A stretch of DNA of 64,000 bases from Shinisaurus crocodilurus (lineage: Eukaryota; Chordata; Lepidosauria; Squamata; Shinisauridae). This document shows positions 63,401-64,000 of the stretch, one piece after another (the first letter of the stretch is position 1; the number at the start of each line of letters is the position of its first letter). The DNA lies in contig CM037877.1 of assembly GCA_021292165.1 (NCBI GenBank), forward strand, positions 26,052,197 to 26,116,196, written 5' to 3'. The translations under genes and the position numbers were made by a program. The notes under the pieces are model-generated. The model was not told where the DNA came from. It was given only the letters and a program-made list of their open reading frames with translations, and did not search any database.

Positions 63401-64000
63401 TCTCATGACTGGGAACAATCGGGGTTTCTGATCATGTGGAAAGCCTACACTGTATGGCTGAACATACATGCGCACCCCGTTTCAGACATTGCATTGAATG
63501 TGTTCATGCCGGGGCAGGGTCATAATGCATGGAGATATTGGGGTGGGGCCATGCCTTGCTTTTCCCTACCATCATTAGATATATATAGAGAAAGTGCAGT
63601 CTTCTGAACTCCCACAGGGTTTCCCACTGATAAAGCACAACATTTGCATCTTAGTTTTGGGAAGGGAAGAAAAGGGAAGCTGCAGGATACGAACTGTGCA
63701 ATCTCTCAATATGTTTTCAATTGTAATTGTTTTCGTTTTCAGTTGGCTTTCCTTAATCAGAAGCAATGTGACCCTTTTGACTTCCTTTTTATTTCAAAGC
63801 ACAGTCACGATCTGACATCTGTTTTGCTGGAGATGGCCTTCTTTGCTGTTCCAAAGACAACCTTCAACTTCAGGCTTTCTTTGCCTCTCGATGCTTGTCA
63901 CTCAGTAATGTGGGAAGTCTTTGAGGCACTTCCTTCAAGTCCTTGCTTGGAATTACTGTAGGTCTCTCTGTCCTCACCTTTGGCTGAATCTTATTACACA
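63401..64000. other. No gene recognised
   Basis: Nothing recognised. Overlapping frames at 63594-63961 show no domain signature. Confidence 0.4.

Overview
This 64 kb window reads as squamate reptile (lizard or snake) genomic DNA. It has four to six copies of a tRNA-derived SINE of the Sauria type, a nearly intact CR1 LINE, many short hAT-like elements and long CA, GA and TTC microsatellites. I found no host protein-coding exon, no functional RNA gene and no prokaryotic feature such as an operon or CRISPR array. It looks intergenic or deep-intronic, built almost entirely from layers of transposable elements.

Region by region. 1-15 kb: decayed LINE pieces (605-1035, 1545-2080, 3850-4132, 14030-14440), a 5S rRNA/CR1 chimeric SINE (4133-4290), hAT-like MITEs with recognisable 8-bp target duplications (2098-2456, 4617-4752, 10080-10244), a near-perfect 132-bp palindrome (10784-10915) and unrecognised sequence. 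15.1-19.5 kb: a full-length CR1 LINE with direct repeats in its 5' leader, an intact ORF1 (zinc-binding cysteines plus SGNH esterase) and an ORF2 (endonuclease plus reverse transcriptase) broken by one in-frame stop. 19.5-31 kb: Sauria-type SINEs, palindromic elements, a TA-flanked Tigger-like MITE, the second 5S/CR1 SINE, and a MITE carrying three retroelement insertions (29362-30205). 31-48 kb: a CpG-rich patch (30.8-31.3 kb), a 5S+tRNA compound SINE, an inverted second copy of the Tigger-like MITE, an L1 ORF2 tail and more hAT-like elements. 48-50 kb: a roughly 1 kb foldback structure made of smaller hairpins. 50-64 kb: the third 5S/CR1 SINE, a 420-bp unit present twice (one copy inside a MITE), a second 5S+tRNA SINE, a related foldback cluster (57.6-58.3 kb) and further nested MITEs.

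How the parts work together. The CR1 LINE carries the enzymes for target-primed reverse transcription. The three 5S/CR1 SINEs end in the same roughly 60-bp 3' tail as that LINE, so they are plausible users of CR1 machinery. The tRNA-Ala-like SINE ends in a tail resembling a different LINE 3' end (47517-47596). The hAT-like, TTAA-flanked and TA-flanked short elements have no coding capacity and would need transposases encoded elsewhere. Assignments rest on reading the sequence and on family knowledge; no database search was run, and boundaries of decayed elements are approximate.
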